DNA from: Novosphingobium sp. 28-62-57
GTDB taxonomy: Bacteria > Pseudomonadota > Alphaproteobacteria > Sphingomonadales > Sphingomonadaceae
Direction: 5' to 3'
Assembly (NCBI GenBank): GCA_002256985.1
Contig: NCGO01000012.1
Coordinates: forward strand, 16,254 to 80,253
Length of the DNA: 64,000 nt
A program made the translations under genes and the position numbers. Below the pieces are notes generated by a model that made no database searches, was not told the DNA's origin, and was given only the letters and a program-made list of their open reading frames with translations. Below are positions 22,566 through 31,647 of this stretch, one piece after another; positions within the stretch are counted from its first letter, which is position 1; every line of letters begins with the position of its first letter.

Positions 22566-24082
22566 TGCTGTCACGCCGCGGCCTGCTTGGCGGATTGGCA
22601 GCAGGAGCCGTATTGGCTCCGGCTGACCAGCTGATTGGCAAGCCGCGGGTTGGCGGACGCATTCGCGTTGCGGGGATCGTGGCGTCCACCGCGGATACGA
22701 TTGATCCGGCCAAGGGCGGCAACTCCAGCGACTACATGCGGCTGTTCCTGCTGTACAGCGGGCTGACGCAATACGACGGTGCCCTGCGCGCGCAGCCCGG
22801 GCTGGCCGAAGCGATCGAGACGGATGACAACATTGTCTGGACCATCCGTCTGCGGCGCGGCGTGCAGTTCCACAATGGCAAGACGCTTAGCGCTGATGAT
22901 GTTGTCTATTCGCTTTTGCGACATAAAGATCCGGCAGTAGGCTCAAAGGTCAAGGCGGTTGCCGAGCAATTTGCGAGCGCGCGCCGGGTTGGGCCGCTGG
23001 AGGTCGAACTGCGCCTTACCGGGCCCAATCCCGACATTCCAATCATCCTGGCGCAAGCGCAGTTTGTCATCGTCGAAAATGGGCGTCGCGATTTCAGTGT
23101 GGCTAACGGCACCGGCCCATTCGTTCTCAAATCCTTTGCGCCGGGCATCCGCACGGTGGTGCGGCGCAATCCCAATTACTGGAAGCCGGGCAAACCCTAT
23201 CTGGATGAGATCGAGCTGATCGCTATTCCTGATGAGCTTTCCCGGGTGAATGCGCTGCTATCGGGCGATGTGCAGATGGTGATCTCGGTCAGTCCGGGAT
23301 CGGTCAAGCGCGTGAAGGCCTCGTCCTCGCACCTGATCATGGAAACCAAGTCCGGCCTCTACACCGATCTGGTGATGCGACAGGATCACCCGCTCACCGG
23401 CAATCCTGATTTCGTGCTGGGGATGAAGCATCTGCTTGATCGTGATCTGATCAAGCGCGCGCTGTTCCGTGGCTATGCGACGATTGCCAACGACCAACCG
23501 ATTTCGCCGCTGGACCCCTATTACAATCCCGGAATTCCGCAGCGGGCCTTTGATCCTGAAAAGGCCAAGTTCTATCTGAAGCGCTCAGGATTGCTGGGCA
23601 CGCGGCTGCCGGTCTATGTCTCGCCTGCGGCAACCCAGTCGGTGGACATGGGCTCGATCCTGCAAGAGCATGCCGCGCAGATCGGGTTGAAGTTGGCAGT
23701 GAACCGCGTGCCCAGTGATGGGTACTGGTCCACGCATTGGATGCGCCATCCGCTGACGTTTGGAAACATCAACCAGCGGCCGACGACCGACCTGATGTTC
23801 AGCCTGTTCTTCCAGTCCAAAGCGACCGAGAACGAAGCCGCGTGGAAGAACAGCAAGTTTGACCGGATGCTGATCGAAGCCCGCCAGACGCGCGATGAAA
23901 GCGTGCGCAAGGCCATTTATGGCGAGATGCAGTGGATGATCCACCGGACCGGCGGCATCGGCATCCCGGTCTTCATAAGCCTGCTTGATGGCTATGATCG
24001 CCGCGTTCGCGGGCTTCAGCCGGTCCCGCTGGGTGGCTTGATGGGCTATACTTTTGGCGAACACGTGTGGTTAGACGCATGA
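22565..24082 (+). CDS. ABC importer substrate-binding protein, family 5 (peptide/opine/nickel type)
   Basis: The 505-residue periplasmic protein begins MLSRRGLLGGLAAG, a twin-arginine (Tat) signal, so it is probably exported folded. Family-5 features follow: IDPAKGG, YSGLTQYDG, the WTIRLRRGVQFHNGKTLSADDVVYS block and NGTGPFVLKSF. It delivers its ligand to the two permeases encoded next, with which it overlaps (ATGA). Ligands of this family include peptides, opines, glutathione and nickel. The neighbouring amino-acid enzymes suggest an amino-compound. Confidence 0.9.
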   Translation: MLSRRGLLGGLAAGAVLAPADQLIGKPRVGGRIRVAGIVASTADTIDPAKGGNSSDYMRLFLLYSGLTQYDGALRAQPGLAEAIETDDNIVWTIRLRRGVQFHNGKTLSADDVVYSLLRHKDPAVGSKVKAVAEQFASARRVGPLEVELRLTGPNPDIPIILAQAQFVIVENGRRDFSVANGTGPFVLKSFAPGIRTVVRRNPNYWKPGKPYLDEIELIAIPDELSRVNALLSGDVQMVISVSPGSVKRVKASSSHLIMETKSGLYTDLVMRQDHPLTGNPDFVLGMKHLLDRDLIKRALFRGYATIANDQPISPLDPYYNPGIPQRAFDPEKAKFYLKRSGLLGTRLPVYVSPAATQSVDMGSILQEHAAQIGLKLAVNRVPSDGYWSTHWMRHPLTFGNINQRPTTDLMFSLFFQSKATENEAAWKNSKFDRMLIEARQTRDESVRKAIYGEMQWMIHRTGGIGIPVFISLLDGYDRRVRGLQPVPLGGLMGYTFGEHVWLDA

Positions 24083-25059
24083 GCGGCGCAGCTTCCGCCT
24101 CGGCGTGGCGCGGACCGGCCAAGCTTGTGCTCAAGCGCACCGGGTTGGCGCTCGTCACGCTTGTGCTCGTTTCGGCTGTCATCTTCACGATCAGCGGCCT
24201 GCTGCCCGGCGATGCTGCGCAGGAATTGCTGGGGCAGGGGGCAACGCCTGAACAGATTGCAGCGCTGCGTCAGGAAATGGGCCTCGATCGGCCAGCAGTC
24301 GTCCGCTATTTCGAATGGTTGCGCGGCATTGCGCTGGGCGATCCGGGACAGTCACTGGTGGCAAACAAGCCAGTGGCCGAGATCATATCGGAACGGCTGC
24401 CCAATACGTTGACGCTGGCCGGGCTGACCACGCTGTTTTCGGTGCCTATCGCCTTTCTCATCGGCATTGCATCTGCAGTGTCCAGAGGGAAAGGCACAGA
24501 CCGGGCGCTCAACATCGCGACACTGGCCATGGTTGCCCTGCCCGAATTTCTGGTGGCGACGATCGCGGTGCTGGTGTTTTCGGTAAAGCTGCTGTGGCTG
24601 CCATCGATCACGATCGTTCCGCAAGACCCGACGCTGTGGGAATTCCTGCGCGCTTATGCCATGCCGGTGATGGTGCTGGGCGTGGGCGTGATCGCGCAAC
24701 TGGGCCGGATGATCCGGGCCGCAATCATTGCCGAGCTTGACCGTCCCTATGTGGAAATGGCGCGGCTCAAGGGCGTGTCGCAACGCCGCCTGATCTTCCG
24801 CCACGTATTGCCAAATGCGGTCGGCCCCATCGTCAATGCCATGGCGCTCAGCCTGTCCTACTTGTTTGGAGGCGCAATCATCGTGGAGACTATTTTCAGC
24901 TATCCCGGCCTTGCCAGCCTGATGGTGAATGCTGTCACCTCGCGCGATATGCCGTTGTTGCAGGCCTGTGCCATGCTGTTTTGCGCAACCTATCTGCTGC
25001 TGGTGCTGATTGCCGATACGGTGGCAATCCTCGCCAATCCAAGGCTGCGACAGGGATGA
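24079..25059 (+). CDS. ABC importer permease, DppB type
   Basis: The 326-residue inner-membrane permease has an N-terminal helix, a periplasmic part with GQGATPEQIAALRQEMGLDRP (typical of DppB/OppB), and the EAA loop EMARLKGVSQRRLIFRHVLPNA. The ATG at 24079 overlaps the substrate-binding protein stop and is preferred to GTG at 24067. It ends in an ATGA overlap with the second permease. Confidence 0.93.
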   Translation: MSGAASASAWRGPAKLVLKRTGLALVTLVLVSAVIFTISGLLPGDAAQELLGQGATPEQIAALRQEMGLDRPAVVRYFEWLRGIALGDPGQSLVANKPVAEIISERLPNTLTLAGLTTLFSVPIAFLIGIASAVSRGKGTDRALNIATLAMVALPEFLVATIAVLVFSVKLLWLPSITIVPQDPTLWEFLRAYAMPVMVLGVGVIAQLGRMIRAAIIAELDRPYVEMARLKGVSQRRLIFRHVLPNAVGPIVNAMALSLSYLFGGAIIVETIFSYPGLASLMVNAVTSRDMPLLQACAMLFCATYLLLVLIADTVAILANPRLRQG

Positions 25060-25883
25060 CGGTTTCTGGCATCCTTCGTGCGACACGGGCTTTGCCGCTG
25101 TCTGGAAAGATCGGCCTGGCGCTGGTGCTGTTCTGGATCGTGATTGCGATTGTCGGGCCTTTCATTGCGCCCTATCCGCCCGGCTCCTTCGCCAATGAGG
25201 AAGTCTTTGCCGGGGCGAGCAGTCAGTTCTGGCTGGGCAGCGATTTTCTGGGGCGCGATGTGCTCAGCCGCCTGCTTTCGGGCGCACGCTTTACCGTGGG
25301 CCTGTCTGCCCTTGCCGTCGCGATTGCAGCCAGCATCGGGACGGGAATTGCACTGACCGCAGCAGTAGGTCCGCGCTGGGTGGACGAATTGCTCTCGCGT
25401 TCGATGGACACGCTGATTTCCATTCCCAGCAAGATCTTTGCGCTGGTGCTGGTCGCAGCGTTCGGCTCTTCGCTGGTGCTGCTGACGCTGATTATCGCCA
25501 TCACCTATGTGCCCGGCAATTTCCGCATCGCGCGTTCGCTGGCGGTCGGCCTGGCCCAACTTGATTTCGTGGAAGTGGCGCGTGCCCGGGGCGAGGGGCG
25601 GCTCTATCTGGCCTTGAGCGAAGTCCTGCCCAACATGATCCGCCCGCTCTTTGCCGATATCGGTTTGCGCTTCGTGTTCATTGTGCTGCTGCTGTCGGGC
25701 CTCAGCTTTCTGGGGCTGGGCCTGCAGCCACCTGACGCCGATCTCGGCTCATTGGTCCGGGAAAACACCTCGGGCCTTGCCGAAGGCGCGCTGGCGATCA
25801 TGGCTCCGGCCGCAGCGATTGCGAGCCTTACGGTCGGCGTCAACCTGCTGATCGATGCTGCCACCCAAGGCAAAGTGCAGTGA
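25056..25883 (+). CDS. ABC importer permease, DppC type
   Basis: The 275-residue inner-membrane permease has the DppC signature FWLGSDFLGRDVLSRLLSGAR and the EAA loop EVARARGEGRLYLALSEVLPN. The start at 25056 overlaps the DppB-type stop. The stop overlaps the ATPase start as TGATG. Confidence 0.93.
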   Translation: MTVSGILRATRALPLSGKIGLALVLFWIVIAIVGPFIAPYPPGSFANEEVFAGASSQFWLGSDFLGRDVLSRLLSGARFTVGLSALAVAIAASIGTGIALTAAVGPRWVDELLSRSMDTLISIPSKIFALVLVAAFGSSLVLLTLIIAITYVPGNFRIARSLAVGLAQLDFVEVARARGEGRLYLALSEVLPNMIRPLFADIGLRFVFIVLLLSGLSFLGLGLQPPDADLGSLVRENTSGLAEGALAIMAPAAAIASLTVGVNLLIDAATQGKVQ

Positions 25884-27685
25884 TGCCGGCCCCGCACGTC
25901 GTCGTCCGCAATCTGGCTGTCACGGTCCGCAGTTCCGATGGCGCACCCTTGCGCATTGTCGATGATGTCTCGTTCAATATTCAGCGCGGTGATGTGCTTG
26001 CGCTGATCGGGGAATCCGGTTCGGGCAAGACGACGATTGCTCTGGCGCTGATGGGCTATGCCCGCAGCGGCGCGCAGATCAGCGGGCAGATTGAGGTCGG
26101 CAGTGCTGCGTTTGATGGCAAAGCGGGTGCAGACCTTGCGGCGCAACGCGGGCATCGCATTACCTATGTTGCGCAAAGCGCCGCTGCAGCATTCAACCCA
26201 TCGCGCCGGTTGATCGAACAGGTGATTGAACCGGCCCTGATCCACGGCACAGCGACCAGCGCCGAGGCGCGCGCGCATGCTGTGGAACTGTTCGCAGCGC
26301 TTGCCCTTCCCAATCCGGAAACCATCGGCAACCGCTATCCGCACGAGCTTTCCGGCGGACAGTTGCAGCGCCTGATGGCGGCGATGGCGCTGATTACCCG
26401 GCCCGAACTGGTGATCTTTGATGAGCCGACCACGGCGCTCGACGTGACCACGCAAGTCGAAGTGCTGCAAGCCTTTCGCAAGGTGGTGCGCGAACAAGGT
26501 GCAACCGGGGTCTATGTCTCGCACGATCTTGCCGTGGTGGCGCAGATGGCGGACCAGATCCTCGTGCTCAACCGCGGCAAAGTGCGCGAACAGAACGCTG
26601 TGCGGGTGGTGCTCGAAACGCCGGAAGACGATTACACCAAAACCCTGCTCGCAGCCGCGCGACCTGTGGTCAAAGCCGCCCTGCCTGTTGCCGCAGTGAG
26701 CAAGCCGCTGCTGTCCATCGATGGCATCTGTGCTGGCTATGGGCCGGTGGATCGGCAGGGCCGCGCCGCGCATCCTGTGCTGACAGATGTTACCTTACAA
26801 ATCGGGCGCGGGGCTGCAGTCGGTGTGATCGGGGAGTCCGGTTCGGGCAAATCCACCGTGGCGCGGGTTGTCGCTGGCCTGCTGGCTCCCACGGCGGGGA
26901 CGGTGTCGCTGGATGGTCAGCCCCTTGGGGCATCAGTAAAGGACCGTTCGCGTGAGGAACTGCGGCGGATCCAGATCGTGTTCCAGAATGCGGACATTGC
27001 GCTCAATCCTGCGCACAGTGTGGGTGATATCCTTGGGAGGGTGCTCCGCTTTTATCACGGCATGCAAGGCCATCAGGCACAGGCGCGTGTGGCGGAATTG
27101 CTCGACCTGATCCGTTTGCCCGCAGGCATTGCCGATCGCCGCTGCAGCGAGCTGTCAGGCGGCCAGAAACAGCGCGTAAACCTTGCGCGCGCACTTGCGG
27201 CTGAGCCCGATCTGATCCTGTGCGATGAGGTGACCTCGGCGCTCGATACTGTGGTGCGCGAGGCTATTCTGGAGCTGCTAGCCGAACTGCGGCGCGATCT
27301 TGGCGTGGCCTATCTGTTCATCAGCCACGATATCGCCACTGTTCAGGCACTCTGCGATGAGATCGTGGTGCTGTATAAAGGCACCCGCGTGGAAAGCGGC
27401 GCGCGCGATGCCTATGCCGCGCCGCCATTCCACCCCTACACCGATCTGCTGATTTCGTCGGTGCCGGAACTGCGGACCGATTGGCTTTCAGAAGTGGCTG
27501 CAAAGCACGGCGCACCCTTTGCGCATCGTCCGGAAAGTGCCGACTTGTGCCGCTTTCTGCCGCGTTGCCCGGTCGCAGTGGCAGGACAATGTGACGTTAC
27601 GCTGCCGCCGCTGCGCATGATGGCAGCGGGCAATGCGGTGCTCTGCCACCGCACCGAAGCGGAACTTGCAAGGGATCACATGTGA
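25883..27685 (+). CDS. ABC importer ATPase, fused DppD-DppF type
   Basis: The 600-residue protein contains two complete nucleotide-binding domains. The first has GESGSGKTT near residue 36, LSGGQLQRL and LVIFDEPTTALD. The second has GESGSGKST near residue 316, LSGGQKQRV and LILCDEVTSALD. The C-terminal oligopeptide-transporter tail has the CRFLPRCPVAVAGQCD cysteine motif. It energises the importer formed with the three preceding genes. ATG at 25883 was chosen over GTG at 25880. It overlaps the next gene by GTGA. Confidence 0.93.
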   Translation: MPAPHVVVRNLAVTVRSSDGAPLRIVDDVSFNIQRGDVLALIGESGSGKTTIALALMGYARSGAQISGQIEVGSAAFDGKAGADLAAQRGHRITYVAQSAAAAFNPSRRLIEQVIEPALIHGTATSAEARAHAVELFAALALPNPETIGNRYPHELSGGQLQRLMAAMALITRPELVIFDEPTTALDVTTQVEVLQAFRKVVREQGATGVYVSHDLAVVAQMADQILVLNRGKVREQNAVRVVLETPEDDYTKTLLAAARPVVKAALPVAAVSKPLLSIDGICAGYGPVDRQGRAAHPVLTDVTLQIGRGAAVGVIGESGSGKSTVARVVAGLLAPTAGTVSLDGQPLGASVKDRSREELRRIQIVFQNADIALNPAHSVGDILGRVLRFYHGMQGHQAQARVAELLDLIRLPAGIADRRCSELSGGQKQRVNLARALAAEPDLILCDEVTSALDTVVREAILELLAELRRDLGVAYLFISHDIATVQALCDEIVVLYKGTRVESGARDAYAAPPFHPYTDLLISSVPELRTDWLSEVAAKHGAPFAHRPESADLCRFLPRCPVAVAGQCDVTLPPLRMMAAGNAVLCHRTEAELARDHM

Positions 27686-28611
27686 AGTTCATTTCCGAAG
27701 AAGAATCCGCAGCGCTCATCTCGCATGAAATGGCGTTCGAGGCGGCTCGCGAAGCGCTTGTCGCCGTGGTGCAGGATGCTGTGCTGTTTCCCGCTGTGCT
27801 GGCTCACGGCTCTTCGCCAGCGAACCGGTTTTCGATCAAGTCTGCTTCCACCGGCACCTTTGCCGGGCTGAAGGTCGGGTCATTCTGGCCGGGCAATCCC
27901 GATCTTGGCCTGCCACGACACAATTCGGTGATCCTGCTGTTTGATCAAAGCATTGGCCGGGTTGAGTGGGTAATTGAGGCGGGCAAGGTCAATGCCTATC
28001 GTACGGCTGCTGCCGATGCCGTGGCGACAGATGCTCTGGCGCGCCAGGATGCCTCCATGCTGGCCATTTTCGGCGCGGGCAATCAGGCGTTGTTTGAATG
28101 CATCGCCATCGCTCGCACGCGGCCGATCACACAGGTGCTCGTTGTTGCGCGCGAAAAGGCCAAGGGCGATGCCTTTGTCGCCGCGCTGCGCAACGAAGGT
28201 CTGAACGCCCAGCAATCCGCCGCGCAAGAAGCATGTGAGCAGGCAGACATCGTAGTGACCGCCACCCCGGCGCGTGCACCGTTGTTTTCCGCCGACTGGA
28301 TACGTCCCGGCACGCACGTGGCCAGCATGGGTTCCGATGCCGCCGGAAAGCAGGAATTGCCACCCGAACTGTTCGATAGTGCCGCCCTGTTCTGCGATTA
28401 TCCGGCACAGGCCGTGGTCATGGGCGACCTTCAGCACTTCACCGGCGACCGTACGCGGATCGTGGCGCTTGGCGATGTGCTGCTGGGCCGGGCCGAAGGG
28501 CGCGTATCGTCTGACCAGATTACCGTGTTCGACAGCTCCGGCATTGCGCTGCAGGACCTGACGATTGCACGCAAACTGATTTCAGCCTTTGAAGGGACGA
28601 CCAAGCCATGA
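27682..28611 (+). CDS. Ornithine cyclodeaminase / mu-crystallin family protein
   Basis: The 309-residue protein belongs to a family including ornithine cyclodeaminase, alanine dehydrogenase, pyrroline-2-carboxylate reductase, iminosuccinate reductase and some opine-cleaving enzymes. Features seen are FSIKSAS, the dinucleotide fold AIFGAGNQALFE (about 129-140), RTAAADAVATDALA, and VASMGSDAAGKQELP. It starts with GTG overlapping the ATPase stop, with AGGGA upstream, so it is co-translated with the importer and probably acts on the imported compound. Which reaction it catalyses cannot be told. Confidence 0.85.
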   Translation: MKFISEEESAALISHEMAFEAAREALVAVVQDAVLFPAVLAHGSSPANRFSIKSASTGTFAGLKVGSFWPGNPDLGLPRHNSVILLFDQSIGRVEWVIEAGKVNAYRTAAADAVATDALARQDASMLAIFGAGNQALFECIAIARTRPITQVLVVAREKAKGDAFVAALRNEGLNAQQSAAQEACEQADIVVTATPARAPLFSADWIRPGTHVASMGSDAAGKQELPPELFDSAALFCDYPAQAVVMGDLQHFTGDRTRIVALGDVLLGRAEGRVSSDQITVFDSSGIALQDLTIARKLISAFEGTTKP

Positions 28612-29318
28612 CCACACTACGCGAACACACGGTTGCCGCTGTGGTTGATATTCGGGCCTATGCGGCAGGGACGGCACCAGCCACAGACTGGTTTGCAGGC
28701 CGCGCGGCACCGGCATTTGCGGATGACAAGGCGGTCATCTGCGCCTTCGCGCTGCGCGGGGAAGGGCAGGTTGCAGCCTTGCCGACCGATGAGTTCGTGC
28801 TGGTTCTTGCAGGAACGCTTGAGATTGAAAGCGCTGGCACAACCATCGTGCTGGGCCCTGATGAATCGGCGGCCATTCCTTTCGGCGCGGATTTCGTCTG
28901 GCGCGCGTCAGATGACATGCTTGCCGTGGTCTACGCTGCGCCCACCGATCAGCCGGGCAACACTGCGGCCCCCATCAAGATTGACACCATGGCCCCGCTC
29001 AATCCGTCAAATCCTCCAGCGTTGGAAAATCTGCTGGGCGAAGTGCCCACCTGCCGCGGCTTTTCTGATTACGTGTCTGCCAATGCGGAATTCTGTGCCG
29101 GGACGTGGGATTCCACGCCCTATCATCGGCGGCAGATTCCCTACCGTCAGGTCGAATTGATGCTGTTGCTGGCAGGCAAGGTGACTTTCACTGACGCGCA
29201 CGCCAGCGTGACCTTTGCGGCGGGGGACGTCTGCATGTTCGTGCGCGGCGATGGCTGCGCCTGGCTCAGCGAGGAATATGTGAAGAAGGTCTTCGCCACC
29301 CAGCGCCCGTTGGCGTGA
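28608..29318 (+). CDS. Two-domain cupin protein
   Basis: The 236-residue protein has two cupin-like halves. In the N-terminal half, TDEFVLVLAGTLEIESAGT is followed by LGPDESAAIPFGADFVWRA. The C-terminal half has QVELMLLLAGKVTFTDA and FAAGDVCMFVRGDG. The second half resembles DUF861 cupins. The usual HxH metal motif is not evident in either half, so metal binding is uncertain. It overlaps the preceding gene (ATGA) and is part of the importer operon. Bicupins of this type often accompany amino-acid or ureide catabolism. Confidence 0.75.
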   Translation: MTTLREHTVAAVVDIRAYAAGTAPATDWFAGRAAPAFADDKAVICAFALRGEGQVAALPTDEFVLVLAGTLEIESAGTTIVLGPDESAAIPFGADFVWRASDDMLAVVYAAPTDQPGNTAAPIKIDTMAPLNPSNPPALENLLGEVPTCRGFSDYVSANAEFCAGTWDSTPYHRRQIPYRQVELMLLLAGKVTFTDAHASVTFAAGDVCMFVRGDGCAWLSEEYVKKVFATQRPLA

Positions 29319-29524
29319 AGATCGAAGCTTTTACAGCAGATGATGCCGCACGCCCGCCCATCGGAACATGCAGCCCGGCAGAATATAGCGCCGCAATTCA
29401 TCAGTGCCGCATGACCGATACGCCGCCTTTGCACTTTCGGAAGAACTTGCCACCCGAAAACCGCGTATTCTTTTACGTGCACATCGTTGGCCCGCAGCCA
29501 CTTGATCCAGGGAGTCTTTGCTGA
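29315..29524 (+). CDS. Possible small protein of 69 residues
   Basis: This open frame starts with GTG overlapping the cupin stop (GTGA) and ends exactly one base before the next ATG. The spacing is what a translationally coupled gene would show. However, G+C at third positions is about 56%, clearly lower than the neighbours. The product (MKIEAFTADDAARPP... ending LDPGSLC, four Cys) has no membrane segment or known motif. It may be a real small protein, a decayed gene, or a spacer that happens to be open. Confidence 0.35.
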   Translation: MKIEAFTADDAARPPIGTCSPAEYSAAIHQCRMTDTPPLHFRKNLPPENRVFFYVHIVGPQPLDPGSLC

Positions 29525-30382
29525 ATGTTGGGGTCCACTGCCAAAGATGCCGGTGATGACGTGATTGCGCTCAGGCCGGATCATCTCGAACAGGCGCATG
29601 GGCTTTCGCAGGCATTGGTCTGGCCCTATCGTCTCGAAGATTGGGCCTTCGCACTCAATCTGGGACATGGGTTTGCGGTTGAAGCGGCTGGGCGACTGGT
29701 CGGCACGGCCTTGTGGTGGCCCTATGGCGATAGTTTTGCGACCATCGGGATGATCATCGTCTCGCCCGATGCGCAGCGGCAAGGGATCGGCAGACGGTTG
29801 ATGGCAGCCCTGCTGGCCGATGCAGCGGGGCGGCGGATGACGCTGATCTCTACGAAAGACGGCGAACCACTTTACACGCAACTCGGCTTCAAGCCCTTCG
29901 GCATTGTGACCCAGCATCAGGCCATTCTGGCCAAAGTGCCGCCGATTAACTCTGCTGTGCCAGTGCGGGCAGCGCGGCCTGAGGATCACGCCGCGATTGC
30001 CGCAGTCGATGAACGCGCCAGCGGCATGGACCGGACAAGGCTGCTCAATGCGCTGTTCGCCATTGCTGATGTGGTCGTGGTTGAGCGCGAGGGCGAGGTC
30101 CTTGGCTATGGTTGTGTGCGCCGCTGGGGACGCGGTGTGGTGATCGGACCGGTCATTGCCCGCGACCAGACCGACGCCCGTGCCATCATCGCCACGCTTG
30201 CCTCCGGGCATGAAGGCGGGTTCGTGCGGATCGATGTTACCGAGGCCTGTGGCCTTGCCCCCTGGCTCGTAGAGATCGGCCTGCCGCAGGTTGACCGGGT
30301 GTCGGCAATGGCACTGGGGGAGCCTCCGCAGGCCCAGCCGGGCGCTGTCCTCTTCGCTTTGTCAAACCAGTCACTCGGTTGA
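29525..30382 (+). CDS. GNAT acetyltransferase with second acetyltransferase-like domain (YitH type)
   Basis: The 285-residue protein has a GNAT domain with the acetyl-CoA motif SPDAQRQGIGRRLMAALL (about residues 80-97) and LYTQLGF. The C-terminal half (about 140-285) is a second GNAT-like domain as in YitH/HolE. A close paralogue lies at 35894-36751. The acetyl acceptor is unknown. The position between importer/cyclodeaminase and amino-acid oxidases suggests a small amine or amino acid. Confidence 0.85.
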   Translation: MLGSTAKDAGDDVIALRPDHLEQAHGLSQALVWPYRLEDWAFALNLGHGFAVEAAGRLVGTALWWPYGDSFATIGMIIVSPDAQRQGIGRRLMAALLADAAGRRMTLISTKDGEPLYTQLGFKPFGIVTQHQAILAKVPPINSAVPVRAARPEDHAAIAAVDERASGMDRTRLLNALFAIADVVVVEREGEVLGYGCVRRWGRGVVIGPVIARDQTDARAIIATLASGHEGGFVRIDVTEACGLAPWLVEIGLPQVDRVSAMALGEPPQAQPGAVLFALSNQSLG

Positions 30383-30413
30383 ATTCCAAGATGATTTTTC
30401 CAGCAGGTAGACC

Positions 30414-31601
30414 ATGATGCAATCCGCCGCACTTGCCGCCGAAACCCTTTCTGCAGCCTCACTGGAGACTGTGGAGACACCGGCGCTCGCTCTTGATCTG
30501 GCAAAAGTCGATCGGAACATCACGCGTTTGCGCAGCCGTCTGGCCCAGCTTGGCGTGGCCTTTCGTCCGCATGTGAAGACGTCCAAATCACTCGACGTTG
30601 CGCGGCGTCTGTTCCCGGAAGGCACAGGTCCGATCACGGTGTCGACCTTGGCCGAGGCGGAATACTTCGCCGATGGTGGTTTCTCCGACATCACTTACGC
30701 TGTGGGGTTGAGCCTCGACAAAATTGACCGCGCGCGTCAACTCGCCGCGCAGGGCCTGCGCTTGTCCGTGCTGATCGATACGGTTGAACAGGCCCACGCG
30801 CTGGCCGAAGCGGCGCGTGATGGTGGGGCCATGCCTGCGGTGCTGATCGAGATCGATTGCGATGGGCACCGTGGCGGCGTGCTGCCTGATGATCCGGCGC
30901 TGTTGGTCATCGCCGATATGCTGGCGCAGGGTGGGGTGAACCTTGAAGGCGTGCTCACGCATGCCGGGGAATCCTACAATGCGCGCGGCGGTGATGGCCT
31001 GCCCGAAGCGGCAGAAGGAGAGCGCGCGGCTGCAGTTGCGGCTGCGCAAATGCTCCGCGCCGCAGGCCATGCCGCGCCGGTTGTCAGCGTGGGATCAACG
31101 CCGACGGCCCATTTCGCGCGCGACCTTACCGGCGTTACCGAAGTGCGCGCAGGCGTTTTCACGTTTTTCGATCTGGTCATGCACGGCATCGGCGTGTGTG
31201 AGGTAGACGACATCGCCGTGTCGGTTGTGGCCACGGTGATCGGCCACCGCCCGGAAAAGGGCTGGATCCTCACTGATGGCGGATGGATGGCCATGTCACG
31301 CGACCGGGGCACGCAGCGGCATCCGGTCGATCAGGGATATGGCCTTGTCTGCGACATTGACGGCAATCCCTTTGGCGATGTGATCGTTGAAGATGCAAGC
31401 CAGGAACATGGGATCATCAAGGTCCGGCCCGGCAGTGATGGCACCTTGCCCGAGCTGCCGATTGGCGCGCGCGTGCGCATCCTGCCCAATCATGCCTGTG
31501 CCACATGTGCGCAGCACGAGGTTTACAATGTCGTGGACGGGAGCGCCACCGGGCAGGGCCGCGTCATCACGGCGCAATGGCCACGCATGCGCGGGTGGTG
31601 A
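30414..31601 (+). CDS. DSD1-family PLP enzyme (D-threonine aldolase / D-serine dehydratase-like)
   Basis: The 395-residue fold-type III PLP enzyme has the Schiff-base lysine K55 in FRPHVKTSKS and the C-terminal metal site H360/C362 in LPNHACATC. These are the marks of the D-serine dehydratase / D-threonine aldolase / D-3-hydroxyaspartate dehydratase group. The reaction would be dehydration or aldol cleavage of a 3-hydroxy-D-amino acid. AGGT before the ATG supports the start at 30414. It lies 46 nt upstream of an FAD oxidase. Confidence 0.87.
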   Translation: MMQSAALAAETLSAASLETVETPALALDLAKVDRNITRLRSRLAQLGVAFRPHVKTSKSLDVARRLFPEGTGPITVSTLAEAEYFADGGFSDITYAVGLSLDKIDRARQLAAQGLRLSVLIDTVEQAHALAEAARDGGAMPAVLIEIDCDGHRGGVLPDDPALLVIADMLAQGGVNLEGVLTHAGESYNARGGDGLPEAAEGERAAAVAAAQMLRAAGHAAPVVSVGSTPTAHFARDLTGVTEVRAGVFTFFDLVMHGIGVCEVDDIAVSVVATVIGHRPEKGWILTDGGWMAMSRDRGTQRHPVDQGYGLVCDIDGNPFGDVIVEDASQEHGIIKVRPGSDGTLPELPIGARVRILPNHACATCAQHEVYNVVDGSATGQGRVITAQWPRMRGW

Positions 31602-31647
31602 GCAGGCTCGACAATTCACGGCCCCCGGCGCGGGCGGAGAAACCGAC

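Noticed and set aside
27682-31601. Beta-hydroxyaspartate cycle, because cyclodeaminase-family and DSD1-family genes are its bhcD and bhcC types
   Set aside because: The aspartate-glyoxylate aminotransferase and hydroxyaspartate dehydratase genes are missing. The DSD1 protein is not close to BhcC as I recall it.
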